A model generated the notes under the pieces. That model did no database searches. It was given only the letters and a program-made list of their open reading frames with translations, and was not told the DNA's origin. Made by a program: the position numbers and the translations under genes. From positions 62,001-126,000 of the forward strand of contig NZ_JADGLL010000002.1 of assembly GCF_015235415.1 (NCBI RefSeq): a stretch of 64,000 bases of DNA. The letters are read 5' to 3'. The stretch is from Microbacterium paludicola (GTDB taxonomy: Bacteria; Actinomycetota; Actinomycetes; Actinomycetales; Microbacteriaceae). Shown here in pieces: positions 1 through 9,467 of the stretch. Every line of letters begins with the position of its first letter. The stretch's first letter is position 1.

Positions 1-546
1 CCCGCCGGTGTCACGGCCGTGACCATCCCGCGGGTGCTCGGCGTCGGGCTGGCGCTCGCCGCGGTCGCGGTGTCGCTCGCCGGTGGCGGAACCGCAGAGG
101 CGCCGCTGTGGATGCTCATCCTGCCGGTGCTCGTCGGCGCCGGGCTCGCGTGGCAGCAGGGAACGAACGGGCGGCTGCAGCTGAAGACCGGTTCGGCGCT
201 CACGGCGACGTTCGTGAACTTCGTCGGCGGCACGGTGCTGCTCGCGATCATCGCGCTCGTGCAGGTGCCGCAGGTCGGGTTCTCGCCGCTGCCCGCGTCG
301 CCGTGGCTGTACACCGGCGGCGCGGTGGGCGTGATCTACATCTTCCTGTCGGCCGCGCTCGCGCCGCGGATCGGGGTGCTGCTGCTGTCCCTCGGGTCGG
401 TGCTCGGCATGCTCGTGGGATCGTTCGTGCTCGACCTCGTATGGCCGCCCGCCGTGCCGCCGTCGCCGATCCGCTCGGCGATCACCGTCGTCATCGCCTG
501 CGTGGGCGTGGCCGTCGCGGCCTTCGGGCGTCGGCCCGTCCGCTGA
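1..546 (+). CDS. YdcZ/DUF606-type membrane transporter, C-terminal part
   Basis: This frame is open from the window edge, so the gene is truncated at its 5' end; the first internal start codon is at 19. About 182 codons are visible, with roughly five hydrophobic segments and the internal motif WQQGTNGRLQ, which recurs in DMT-superfamily YdcZ (DUF606) proteins. Many members are two fused five-helix repeats of about 300 residues, so this is probably the second repeat of a fused protein. It would sit in the cytoplasmic membrane; the substrate is not known. It ends 7 bp from the convergent nitroreductase gene. The family call is fairly sure, the function is not. Confidence 0.7.
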   Translation, partial: PAGVTAVTIPRVLGVGLALAAVAVSLAGGGTAEAPLWMLILPVLVGAGLAWQQGTNGRLQLKTGSALTATFVNFVGGTVLLAIIALVQVPQVGFSPLPASPWLYTGGAVGVIYIFLSAALAPRIGVLLLSLGSVLGMLVGSFVLDLVWPPAVPPSPIRSAITVVIACVGVAVAAFGRRPVR

Positions 547-553
547 CGCGAGG

Positions 554-1099
554 TCAGTCCTTCTTGCCGCGCGGCATGCGCGAGAGGTGGCGGGCGCCGT
601 CGATCGTCTTGCCGCGCAGCGGACGCGAGCGCTCGGGCTTGCCACCGACGTAGAGCCAGCCGAGCAGGTGCTCGCCCTTCTCCAGGCCGTGGGCCTTCGC
701 GACCGCCTTGGCGCGCGTGTAGTCGCCGGTGCGCCAGAACACTCCCCAGCCGGCCTCGTCGAGCAGCAGACTCAGGGCGTGCGCGACGCCCGCGGCGGTC
801 GCCTCCTGCTCCCAGGCGTCGACCTTCTTCGAGCGCACCGATGCCACGACCGCGATCAGCAGGGGAGCGCGCAGCGGCTTGGAGTACACGCCCTTCTTGC
901 CCTCTGACTTCGCGATCGCGCGGCCGAGGGCGATCCGGTCGTCGCCGCGGATCTCGATGAGCCGCCAGGGCCTGAGCTCCTTGTGATCGGCGACGCGTCC
1001 GGCGGCCGAGACCAGCTCGACGAGCTCGTCGTGGGTCGGCGCCGCATCCGTGACTTTCGAGAGCGAGCGGCGGGCCCGCATCGCCTCGAGGGCGGTCAC
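554..1099 (-). CDS. nitroreductase family protein
   Basis: A 181-residue protein of the FMN-dependent nitroreductase fold. It starts with a typical AMRARRSLSKV segment (an Arg-rich FMN phosphate contact in this family) and carries a middle AAGVAHALSLLLDEAGWG helix like that of YdjA-type short nitroreductases, followed by LLGWLYVGGKPE. The expected reaction is NAD(P)H-dependent reduction of nitro or quinone-like compounds; the natural substrate is unknown. The start is GTG, overlapping the msrB stop codon by the GTGA arrangement, so it is translationally coupled to msrB. This pairing suggests a shared redox or stress role, which is inference. Confidence 0.82.
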   Translation of the reverse strand: MTALEAMRARRSLSKVTDAAPTHDELVELVSAAGRVADHKELRPWRLIEIRGDDRIALGRAIAKSEGKKGVYSKPLRAPLLIAVVASVRSKKVDAWEQEATAAGVAHALSLLLDEAGWGVFWRTGDYTRAKAVAKAHGLEKGEHLLGWLYVGGKPERSRPLRGKTIDGARHLSRMPRGKKD

Positions 1100-1503
1100 G
1101 ACTCCTCAGCGGGTGCGAAGTTCAGGGAGAGTGAGTTCATGCAGTAGCGGTCGCCGGTCGGCGTCCCGAACCCGTCGGGGAAGACGTGGCCCAGGTGCGA
1201 GCCGCAGTTCGCGCAGCGCACCTCGGTGCGCCGCATGCCGTGGCTGTTGTCCTCGAGCAGCTCGACCGCGTCGGGGCGCACCGACTCGTAGAAGCTCGGC
1301 CAGCCGCAGTGCGAGTCGAACTTGGTGCCGCTCTGGAAGAGCTCGCTGCCGCACGCGGCACACGTGTACAGGCCCGCGCGCTCCTCATCCAGCAGCTCGC
1401 CCGTCCACGGGCGCTCGGTGCCCGCCTCGCGCAGCACCGCGTACTGCTCGGGCGAGAGCTCAGTGCGCCACTCGTCCTCGGACTTGCTCACGTTGTACGA
1501 CAT
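1096..1503 (-). CDS. msrB: peptide-methionine (R)-S-oxide reductase MsrB
   Basis: A 135-residue, full-length MsrB that reduces methionine-R-sulfoxide in proteins. Zinc-binding CxxC pairs are at residues 48/51 (CAAC) and 97/100 (CANC); the HCGWPSF motif is at 66-71, and the catalytic cysteine is C121 in RYCMNS. The ATG at 1503 was chosen because GGGAGGA lies 6-7 bases upstream and the protein then starts MSYNVSKSEDEW, the usual family N-terminus; a longer frame exists upstream but would overlap the divergent gene. It is the first gene of a two-gene unit with the nitroreductase. Confidence 0.95.
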   Translation of the reverse strand: MSYNVSKSEDEWRTELSPEQYAVLREAGTERPWTGELLDEERAGLYTCAACGSELFQSGTKFDSHCGWPSFYESVRPDAVELLEDNSHGMRRTEVRCANCGSHLGHVFPDGFGTPTGDRYCMNSLSLNFAPAEES

Positions 1504-1607
1504 GGAATCCTCCCGGGGGTCGCTATCAAGATTACGGCCGTCTGCGGCCATCGGGATCGTGTGTGACGCAGGACGGATCGGCCTCCCGGCCCCGGGAGAA
1601 TGGGGCG

Positions 1608-2606
1608 ATGGACACGCACGAGGACGCCGCGGCTGCCGTCGCCGAGCGCTTCGCCCGCTTCGCCCGCGACGAGGCGCCGGGTCGGTCGGACGTCTACCTG
1701 TCATGGGCGCGCGAGGTCGCGGGCGACGCCGGGCTGCGCGACATCCTGTCCCGCATCCCGGCCACGCACCGGCAGCCCCCGCTCGTCTTCGCGGTCACGC
1801 GGATGCTCGGGGCGCCCGTCTCGGACGGGCCCACGTGGGCGGCGTTCGTCCGCGCGCATGCGGAAGAGGTCGTGGCCGAGTGCGCCGCCCGCACGCTGCA
1901 GACGAACGAGCCGCTGCGCTGCGCCGTGCTGCTGCCGGCGCTCGCGCTGATCGACGGCCCGATCGCCCTGCTCGAGCTCGGCGCCTCGGGCGGGCTCTGC
2001 CTGTATCCGGATCGCTACGCCTACCGCTACGAAACCGTCGCGATCGGGGAATCGACCGTGACGCTCGCATCCGCGTCGCGTGGTGCCGCGCTGCCGGAGC
2101 CGCGGCTGCCCGAGATCGTCTGGCGCGCGGGGATCGACCTGCAGCCGCTCGACGCCCGTGACCCGGCCGACCGCGCCTGGCTCGAGGGACTTGTGTGGCC
2201 CGAGGAGAGCGAGCGCGCCGCACGCATCGCCGCGGCGCTCGGCATCGTCGCCTCGGAGCCGCCCCGCCTCGTGGCGGGGGACGCCGCCGACGTCGACCTC
2301 GTCCGCCGGGTCGCGGCGGACGCCCCCGCCGACGCCACGCTCGTCGTCACGACGCCGGGGATCCTGCCGTACGTGCCACGCGCCCGCCGCGACGGGCTGA
2401 TCGCGGCGCTCACCGCGGCTCCGGACGATGCCGCCGGCATCCGCGCGGGCGGCGTGCGCTGGATCACGCTCGACCAGCCGGGCCTCCACGACGCGTGGGT
2501 CCCGCCGATCGACCCCGCGACGTGGCCGGGCTTCGCGCTCGCGCTGGACGGGCGGGTGCTCGCCGCGGCCGACCCGCTCGGATCCTGGATCGACTGGCGC
2601 GCGTGA
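1608..2606 (+). CDS. DUF2332 family protein (copy 1)
   Basis: A 332-residue protein recognised as DUF2332. It opens with AEAVAERFARFARDEA-type helices and contains LLELGASGGLCLYPDRYAYRY near residue 125, followed by WRAGIDLQPLD and a C-terminal WITLDQPG. The E-x-G-A-S-x-G pattern resembles the SAM-binding motif I of class I methyltransferases, but no activity has been established for the family as far as I know. The ATG at 1608 follows GGGAGAA; longer upstream reading would run into msrB on the other strand. A second copy lies at 18787-19776. It is divergent from msrB, with about 100 bp between them. Confidence 0.8.
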   Translation: MDTHEDAAAAVAERFARFARDEAPGRSDVYLSWAREVAGDAGLRDILSRIPATHRQPPLVFAVTRMLGAPVSDGPTWAAFVRAHAEEVVAECAARTLQTNEPLRCAVLLPALALIDGPIALLELGASGGLCLYPDRYAYRYETVAIGESTVTLASASRGAALPEPRLPEIVWRAGIDLQPLDARDPADRAWLEGLVWPEESERAARIAAALGIVASEPPRLVAGDAADVDLVRRVAADAPADATLVVTTPGILPYVPRARRDGLIAALTAAPDDAAGIRAGGVRWITLDQPGLHDAWVPPIDPATWPGFALALDGRVLAAADPLGSWIDWRA

Positions 2607-2693
2607 TCGACGCCGGGCCCGCTCGACGGTGAATGACGGCACCTCTCGGTGCGCCTCCCGACCCGCGCCAGACGGGCGCCTAGCCTCGAATCC

Positions 2694-2933
2694 ATGCCCC
2701 TCTCCGACCGCGACCGCGCCCTCCTGGCGTTCGAGGCGCGCTGGCGCGTCCACGGTGGCGCGAAGGAGGAGGCGATCCGCTCGGAGCTCGAGATGGCGCC
2801 CGCCCGCTACTACCAGCTGCTCGGCCGGCTGATCGACTCGGGCGACGCGCTCGCCGCCGATCCGCTGCTCGTCGGGCGCCTGCGGCGGATGCGCGACGCG
2901 CGCGACGCCGCCCGCTCCCGCATCGCCGGCTGA
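2694..2933 (+). CDS. DUF3263 small helical protein
   Basis: A 79-residue protein of the actinobacterial DUF3263 family, starting MPLSDRDRALLAFEARWR and containing the conserved ARYYQLLGRLID segment. The pattern (helix, turn, helix around EAIRSELEMAPARYYQLL) looks like a small DNA-binding fold, which is inference. The ATG at 2694 gives the family-typical N-terminus. It lies 36 bp ahead of the LytR_C gene, an arrangement commonly seen in actinobacteria, so the two probably form one unit. Confidence 0.82.
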   Translation: MPLSDRDRALLAFEARWRVHGGAKEEAIRSELEMAPARYYQLLGRLIDSGDALAADPLLVGRLRRMRDARDAARSRIAG

Positions 2934-2968
2934 GAGGTCCTGCTCGGACGCCCGGGTACGATCGAGCC

Positions 2969-3508
2969 GTGCCGACCAGCTTCCCCCGGGACCGTTTCGA
3001 CGACGTCCCCCGCCAGCCCGCCCGCGTCGGCGCTCATCGGGCCGAGCAGCCTCGCACCCCGCGCGGCGTCGTGCTGATGTGGGCCGCCCTCGCGACGGTC
3101 ATCCTGATGATCGCCGGAATCCTCGGGTTCCTCGTCCTCTCGCAGCGCACCGGGATCGTGCCCGACCCGCCGCAGGCCGAGCCGACCGTCGCGCCCGTCG
3201 TCGACACCGAGTACACGGTGCTCGTGCTCAACGGAACGAGCACGAGCGGCGTCGCCGAGGAGGTGGCCGCTCAGCTCGTCGCGGCCGGATGGGAGGAGGG
3301 CTCCGTCATCCCCAGCGACTCGTCGGCCACCGACTTCCCGGAGACCACTGTCTACTACGCGTCGCCCGAGGAGGAGGCCGCCGCGCTCGGCGTCGCCCAG
3401 GCGATCGGGGGCGCGCGCACGGAGCAGAGCGACCAGTACGACCAGCCGGGCGACGAGGAGAAGGAGCTCACGGTCGTCGTCGGACTCGACCGTGTTTCCG
3501 CCGGGTAA
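2969..3508 (+). CDS. membrane-anchored LytR C-terminal domain protein
   Basis: A 179-residue protein with a Pro/Arg-rich cytoplasmic N-terminus (about 1-35), one transmembrane helix (about 36-60, WAALATVILMIAGILGFLVL), and an extracellular LytR_C domain from about residue 80 (EYTVLVLNGTSTSGVAEEVA). LytR_C domains occur in or beside cell-wall glycopolymer ligases; no LCP catalytic domain is present here, so an accessory cell-envelope role is inferred. The start is GTG. It follows the DUF3263 gene closely and is itself followed by the cold-shock gene after 117 bp. Confidence 0.82.
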   Translation: MPTSFPRDRFDDVPRQPARVGAHRAEQPRTPRGVVLMWAALATVILMIAGILGFLVLSQRTGIVPDPPQAEPTVAPVVDTEYTVLVLNGTSTSGVAEEVAAQLVAAGWEEGSVIPSDSSATDFPETTVYYASPEEEAAALGVAQAIGGARTEQSDQYDQPGDEEKELTVVVGLDRVSAG

Positions 3509-3625
3509 ACAGTTCGATGCAGGCGTGTCAATAGTCGCCTGAACCGCCTCGAGCCCCGAAAACACGCGGATACGATTCCCCGGTAATCCCCTCCATCAGG
3601 AGGGCCCAGTACCAGGAGAGTTCGC

Positions 3626-3829
3626 ATGACCCAGGGCACCGTCAAGTGGTTCAACGCCGAGAAGGGCTACGGGTTCATCACCGTGGCGGACGGCAGCCAG
3701 GACGTCTTCGTCCACTACTCGAACATCGAGATGAGCGGATTCCGCGTGCTCGAGGAGGGCCAGGCGGTCGAGTTCAACGTCGGCACCGGCCAGAAGGGCC
3801 CGCAGGCCGAGGCAGTGCGTCCCGTCTGA
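3626..3829 (+). CDS. cold shock protein, CspA family
   Basis: A 67-residue single cold-shock domain with both RNA-binding motifs: KGYGFITV (RNP1-like, about 14-21) and DVFVHYS (RNP2-like, about 29-35). It begins [17 protein letters not shown], as is usual. These proteins bind single-stranded RNA/DNA and act as RNA chaperones. CAGGAGAG lies just upstream of the ATG. A small hairpin, CCCTCC-ATCA-GGAGGG (3589-3604), lies in the presumed leader, before the ribosome binding site. It is probably monocistronic, with a strong terminator downstream. Confidence 0.96.
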   Translation: MTQGTVKWFNAEKGYGFITVADGSQDVFVHYSNIEMSGFRVLEEGQAVEFNVGTGQKGPQAEAVRPV

Positions 3830-3842
3830 TCCCCATCGTTCC

Positions 3843-3882
3843 CGGAAGGCGCCCCGTGACATCGCTCGCGGGGCGCTTTCCG
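3843..3882 (+). terminator. hairpin terminator after the cold shock gene
   Basis: A 14-bp stem (3843-3856 with 3869-3882, one G-U pair) closes a 12-base loop, 14 bp after the stop codon. The 3' arm ends in CTTTCCG rather than a clean T-run, as is common in high-GC actinobacteria. Confidence 0.75.
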
Positions 3883-3908
3883 TGTGTACGGCGCGGCGGC
3901 CCACGCGG

Positions 3909-5629
<1,721 letters not shown>

Positions 5630-5645
5630 TCCAGAGCCGCTGAGC

Positions 5646-5679
5646 CAGAACGGCCCCTCCTTCGGGAGGGGCCGTTCTG
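5646..5679 (+). terminator. hairpin terminator after groEL
   Basis: A perfect 15-bp stem with a TTCG tetraloop (5661-5664), starting 17 bp after the groEL stop codon. It is rich in G-C pairs and ends GTTCTG. As groEL and the WXG100 gene converge here, it may serve both. Confidence 0.9.
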
Positions 5680-5695
5680 CTGTCCGCTGTCGGGG

Positions 5696-5983
5696 TCAGC
5701 GGAACATCCCGGAGGTGAGGCGCTCGGCCTCCGCGTACTGCGAGCTCGCCGCGCCGAGTGCGCGGCCGAGTCCGTCGAGGGCCTGCTCGACGGACTGCTG
5801 CACGGCCTTCCACTGAGCGAGCGCGGACTGGAACGAGGTGGCGCTGGCGCCCGTCCACGTCGTCTCGAGCTGCGCGAGCTGACCGCTGAGGGTCAGGCTC
5901 GTGGTGCGCAGCTGCTCGGCGGTGGCGAGGGCCTGCCCGTTGGCGGCGGAGACCGCGTCGGTGTCGACGGTGAAGATGGCCAC
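5696..5983 (-). CDS. WXG100 family (ESAT-6-like) protein, orphan
   Basis: A 95-residue, cysteine-free, all-helical protein with the WXG turn as WTG at residues 43-45, flanked by two long amphipathic helices. It fits WXG100 proteins exported by ESX/type VII secretion. The start is GTG, with AGGGAG 7 bases upstream. No EccC-type ATPase, EccD or partner WXG gene is adjacent, so either the secretion machinery lies elsewhere or the protein has a different role. It has its own upstream region, 124 bp from the end of the histidine kinase gene. Confidence 0.85.
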   Translation of the reverse strand: MAIFTVDTDAVSAANGQALATAEQLRTTSLTLSGQLAQLETTWTGASATSFQSALAQWKAVQQSVEQALDGLGRALGAASSQYAEAERLTSGMFR

Positions 5984-6107
5984 GATGTGCTCCCTGGGTC
6001 GTGTGGCGGGTGGATGACCCCACGCTAGGAAGCCCGCACACCCCGCAGGGGGCCGGCAGCGGATCCGGGAGAGACCGGTCCGCGAACGCGTGCTGTGGAC
6101 GACCGGC

Positions 6108-7907
6108 TCAGTCGGTGAGCTCGCGCCGCACGCGCGGCACAGGCCGGGTCTCGGCGAGATCCGGCTCGGGAGCGGGAGGCGGTGCCAGCGGGAACGCGAC
6201 GCGGAAGGTCGCCCCGCCGCCCGGGGTGTCGAGCACCTTCACCGAGCCGTGCAGGGCCTCGACGATCGAGGCGACGATCGCCAGCCCGAGGCCGCTGCCG
6301 CCGGTCTCGCGTGCGCGCGAGGAGTCCGCCCGCCAGAACCGCTCGAAGATCTGGTCGCGGATCGCCTCGGGAACTCCCTCGCCGTGGTCGACGACGGCGA
6401 TCCAGCCCATCCGCGCGGCGACGTCGACGCCGACCTCGATCTCGATCGGCGAGCCCTCGGGGCTGAAGCGGCGGGCGTTGCCGAGCAGGTTCGCCACGAC
6501 CTGGCGCACCCGGTGCTCCTCCCCGAGGATCACCGGCGGCACCGCCACGGGGCGCAGCGAGTGCGGCACCGAGAAGTCGAGTCGCGGCACCCCGCCCGAG
6601 GGGCGGTCCTCCTCCACCACCGGCAGCTCGCCGGTGTGCGGATCGCCCGGTGCCTTCGGCCGGCGCCGCAGCAGCGAGCTCAGGCCCTCGGTCGCGGCGC
6701 TCAGGGTGCGGGGGAGGCGGCGCGGCGTCTCGTGCGGGTGGGCGTCCTCCGGCTCCTCGCTGCGCACCAGCGCGATCGGCTCCGTGAGGGCCTCGATCGT
6801 CGTGTCCACCACCGTCACGTCGCGCCCCGGCTCGGCCGCCCGCACGTCCAGCGCGGCGTCGCGTGCGATCGGGCGCAGATCCAGCGGCTGGATGTCGAGC
6901 TCGCGCTTCTCGTCGAGGCGGGCGAGGGCGAGGAGGTCCTCGACGAGGACGCCCATCCGGATCGCCTCCTTCTCGATCCGCTCCATTGCGCGCGCGGTGT
7001 CGTCCTCGCCCTGGATGGCCCCCATCCGGTACAGCTCGGCGTAGCCGCGCACGCTCACGAGGGGAGTGCGCAGCTCGTGGCTGGCATCGCCGACGAAGCG
7101 GCGCATCTGGCGGACGGTCGCGTCGCGCTCGGCGATCGCGTCGTCGATCCGGTCGAGCATGGTGTTGATCGCCGCCTTGAGGCGGCCGATCTCGGTGCGC
7201 GGCTCGATGTCGCTCAGGCGCTGGCTGAAGTCGCCCGCGGCGATCGACATCGCGGTGTTCTCGACCTGGCCGAAGCGGCGGAACGTCAGCGTCACCGCCC
7301 AGCGCGTGAGCAGGGCGCCGCCGATGATGGTGACAAGCGCGACGAGGAAGAAGATGCCGAAGTACGTGCCCACGACGTCCTCGACCTCGTTCAACGGCCG
7401 CGCGACAAGCTGCGTGTAGATGTTGTTGCTGCCGGGGAACTGGATCACCGCGAACGCCGCGCGGTACTCCATCTCGCCGTCCGCGTCGGTGAGGCGCTTG
7501 ATCTCGCCGGCGTGCGAGTAGGCGTAGTCGAGGGCGATCGAGTCGGGGAACACCGGCGGCGGCCAGGGCGCCTCGGGTCCGGGGCCGCCGGCGCGCGAGA
7601 GAAGCTGCCCGTCGACGCCGTACAGTGCCACGTAGTAGTCGGTGCGCGGGGCGTTCGCCTTGGCCGTGAACAGCGGCCCGTTGCTGCCGTCGGAGATGTT
7701 GAACAGCTGCTCGCCGACGGCGGAGGAGGCGAGCTGCTGCAGCGAAGACTCGATGCTTCCGATCAGCGCCTGGCGCAGCATCGGCACCGTGCCGATGCCG
7801 GCGGCCATCAGGCCCAGCGCGAGCACGGTCACCGTGACCCCGGTGACCTTCGCCCGAAGGCTGATCCGCCGCCACCAGGTGGTGACCGCGTCGGTCTTCT
7901 TCGCCAG
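6108..7907 (-). CDS. membrane sensor histidine kinase (OmpR-system partner)
   Basis: Two transmembrane helices (about 20-40 and 180-202 in the 599-residue reading) flank an extracellular sensor of about 140 residues. A HAMP region and a HisKA motif, GDASHELRTPLVSVRGY (His 277), follow. The catalytic domain has N-box NLLGNARRF, DHGEGVP and GGSGLGLAI. A Pro/Arg-rich stretch of about 85 residues separates HisKA from the N-box, which is unusual. The only GTG/ATG/TTG start in frame (7832) would cut into the first membrane helix and its basic flank WWRRISLRAKVTGVT. A CTG at 7907, with AAAGAGG 6 bases upstream, restores that segment and was chosen. It lies 51 bp after its response regulator gene. 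Confidence 0.85.
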   Translation of the reverse strand: MAKKTDAVTTWWRRISLRAKVTGVTVTVLALGLMAAGIGTVPMLRQALIGSIESSLQQLASSAVGEQLFNISDGSNGPLFTAKANAPRTDYYVALYGVDGQLLSRAGGPGPEAPWPPPVFPDSIALDYAYSHAGEIKRLTDADGEMEYRAAFAVIQFPGSNNIYTQLVARPLNEVEDVVGTYFGIFFLVALVTIIGGALLTRWAVTLTFRRFGQVENTAMSIAAGDFSQRLSDIEPRTEIGRLKAAINTMLDRIDDAIAERDATVRQMRRFVGDASHELRTPLVSVRGYAELYRMGAIQGEDDTARAMERIEKEAIRMGVLVEDLLALARLDEKRELDIQPLDLRPIARDAALDVRAAEPGRDVTVVDTTIEALTEPIALVRSEEPEDAHPHETPRRLPRTLSAATEGLSSLLRRRPKAPGDPHTGELPVVEEDRPSGGVPRLDFSVPHSLRPVAVPPVILGEEHRVRQVVANLLGNARRFSPEGSPIEIEVGVDVAARMGWIAVVDHGEGVPEAIRDQIFERFWRADSSRARETGGSGLGLAIVASIVEALHGSVKVLDTPGGGATFRVAFPLAPPPAPEPDLAETRPVPRVRRELTD

Positions 7908-7958
7908 GACGTGCCTCTTTCGGTGGGTGCGTCCGCCGGATCGGCGGGCGCGACGGGA

Positions 7959-8654
7959 TCAGCCCGCCTTGTCGACCTTCAGCATGTAGCCGAAGCCGCG
8001 CTTGGTCTGGATGAGCGACTCCGACGCGTGCGGGTCGATCTTGCGGCGCAGGTACGAGATGTAGCTCTCGACGATGCCCGCGTCGCCGTTGAAGTCGTAC
8101 TCCCACACGTGATCGAGGATCTGCGCCTTCGACAGCACCCGGTTGGGGTTGAGCATGAGGTAGCGCAGCAGCTTGAACTCGGTGGGGCTGAGGTCGATCT
8201 GCGCGTCGCCGACGAACACGTCGTGCGTGTCCTGATCCATCGTCAGCTCGCCGGCGCGGATCACCTGCTCGTCCTCGGTGTCCTGCATGGTGCGGCGCAG
8301 GATCGCCTGGATGCGGGCGACGATCTCGTCGAGGCTGAAGGGCTTGGTGACGTAGTCGTCGCCGCCGGCGTTCAGGCCCTTGATCTTGTCTTCGGTCTCG
8401 TCCTTCGCGGTGAGGAAGAGGATCGGCGCCGTGAAGCCGTGGTCGCGCAGACGCGTGGTGACGCTGAACCCGTTCATGTCGGGAAGCATCACGTCCAGCA
8501 CGATCAGGTCGGGCTCCTCCTCCAGCACGGCGGAGATCGTCGCGGCGCCGTTGCCTACGGTCTTCACCTGGAAGCCCGCGAACCGCAGGCTCTGCGAGAG
8601 CAGGTCTCGGATGTTCGGCTCGTCGTCGACGACCAGGATGCGCGGTGCGGTCAT
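7959..8654 (-). CDS. OmpR/PhoP-type response regulator
   Basis: A 231-residue response regulator. The receiver domain (about 5-118) has the acidic pocket D10-D11, phosphoacceptor D54 (VLDVMLPDMNG) and conserved K104 (YVTKPF). The winged-helix DNA-binding domain (about 135-228) contains LSPTEFKLLRYLMLNPNRV and SYLRRKID..RGFGYML. It resembles PhoP/TcrX-type actinobacterial regulators, but the regulon cannot be read from the sequence. The ATG at 8654 gives MTAPRILVVDDEP. The downstream kinase gene is in the same frame and clearly its partner. Confidence 0.93.
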   Translation of the reverse strand: MTAPRILVVDDEPNIRDLLSQSLRFAGFQVKTVGNGAATISAVLEEEPDLIVLDVMLPDMNGFSVTTRLRDHGFTAPILFLTAKDETEDKIKGLNAGGDDYVTKPFSLDEIVARIQAILRRTMQDTEDEQVIRAGELTMDQDTHDVFVGDAQIDLSPTEFKLLRYLMLNPNRVLSKAQILDHVWEYDFNGDAGIVESYISYLRRKIDPHASESLIQTKRGFGYMLKVDKAG

Positions 8655-8854
8655 GGCCCCATTATGTCCGTCCCCCCTTTGATCTGGGCGGATTTCGCCC
8701 CGGATCGGCCCATAGCGAAATCGCGAGCGCCTGCGGTGGACGTCGTGGCGCGCGGATCCAGGCCGGAGCGGGCCACCACGCGGCGGGGTACACGCCGCCA
8801 CAATGCCGCAGGCGGCTCGGCGCTGCGGGCCCCTGCCTCAGTCAGAATGTGACG

Positions 8855-9394
8855 ATGACGCAAGATCGCCGGATCCGGCTCGCGACGACCGAGGACGCGG
8901 CCGCCTGCGCGGTCATCTACGCGCACTACGTGCGGCACACGGTCATCACGTTCGAGACGGAGCCGCCGTCCGTGGCGGACATGGCGGTCCGCATCGCGAC
9001 GTCGAACGAGCGGCACGCGTGGCTCGTGCTCGAGGAGGCGGGTGCCGTCGTCGGATATGCCTACGCCGGCCCCTTCAAGCCGCGCGCCGCCTACCAGTGG
9101 AGCTGCGAGGTCAGCGTGTACCTGCACCCGGAACACCGCGGCGCCGGCGCGGGACGCGCGCTGTACGACGCTCTGCTGCCGATGCTCCGTGAGCGAGGCT
9201 ACCGGCGGGCGATCGCGGTCGTCGCGCAGCCGAACCCGGCGAGCAATCGCCTGCACGAGAAGCTCGGCTTCACGCACACCGGCACGCAGCCCCGGGTCGG
9301 GTGGAAGCACGGCGCCTGGCACGACGTGGCGTGGTCGCAGCTCGACCTCGTGCAGGACGAAGACCTCGTCGCACCGCCCGCGCCGCCCGCGTGA
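8855..9394 (+). CDS. GNAT N-acetyltransferase, phosphinothricin-acetyltransferase-like
   Basis: A 179-residue acetyl-CoA-dependent N-acetyltransferase of the Pat/Bar/YncA subfamily. It has IRLATTEDAAACAVIYAHYV at the start, the acetyl-CoA pyrophosphate loop EHRGAGAGRALYD (Q/R-x-x-G-x-G/A type), and the family-typical VAQPNPASNRLHEKLGF plus GWKHGAWHDVAW. Homologues acetylate phosphinothricin or methionine sulfoximine analogues, but the true substrate is unknown. The start could also be the in-frame GTG 6 bp upstream. It is divergent from the two-component genes, with a 200-bp promoter region between. Confidence 0.88.
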   Translation: MTQDRRIRLATTEDAAACAVIYAHYVRHTVITFETEPPSVADMAVRIATSNERHAWLVLEEAGAVVGYAYAGPFKPRAAYQWSCEVSVYLHPEHRGAGAGRALYDALLPMLRERGYRRAIAVVAQPNPASNRLHEKLGFTHTGTQPRVGWKHGAWHDVAWSQLDLVQDEDLVAPPAPPA

Positions 9395-9467
9395 TCGCGC
9401 CGGCAGCGCCCGCCGTCCCTCGCCGCTCGATGCCATGGCGGGTGCTGTGTCGGCAGTGGGCCTCGGG

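Noticed and set aside
1050-1607. Longer N-terminus for the DUF2332 protein starting near 1050
   Set aside because: It would cross the whole msrB gene on the other strand and gives an Arg/Ser-rich sequence without similarity to the family; the ATG at 1608 yields the normal DUF2332 start.
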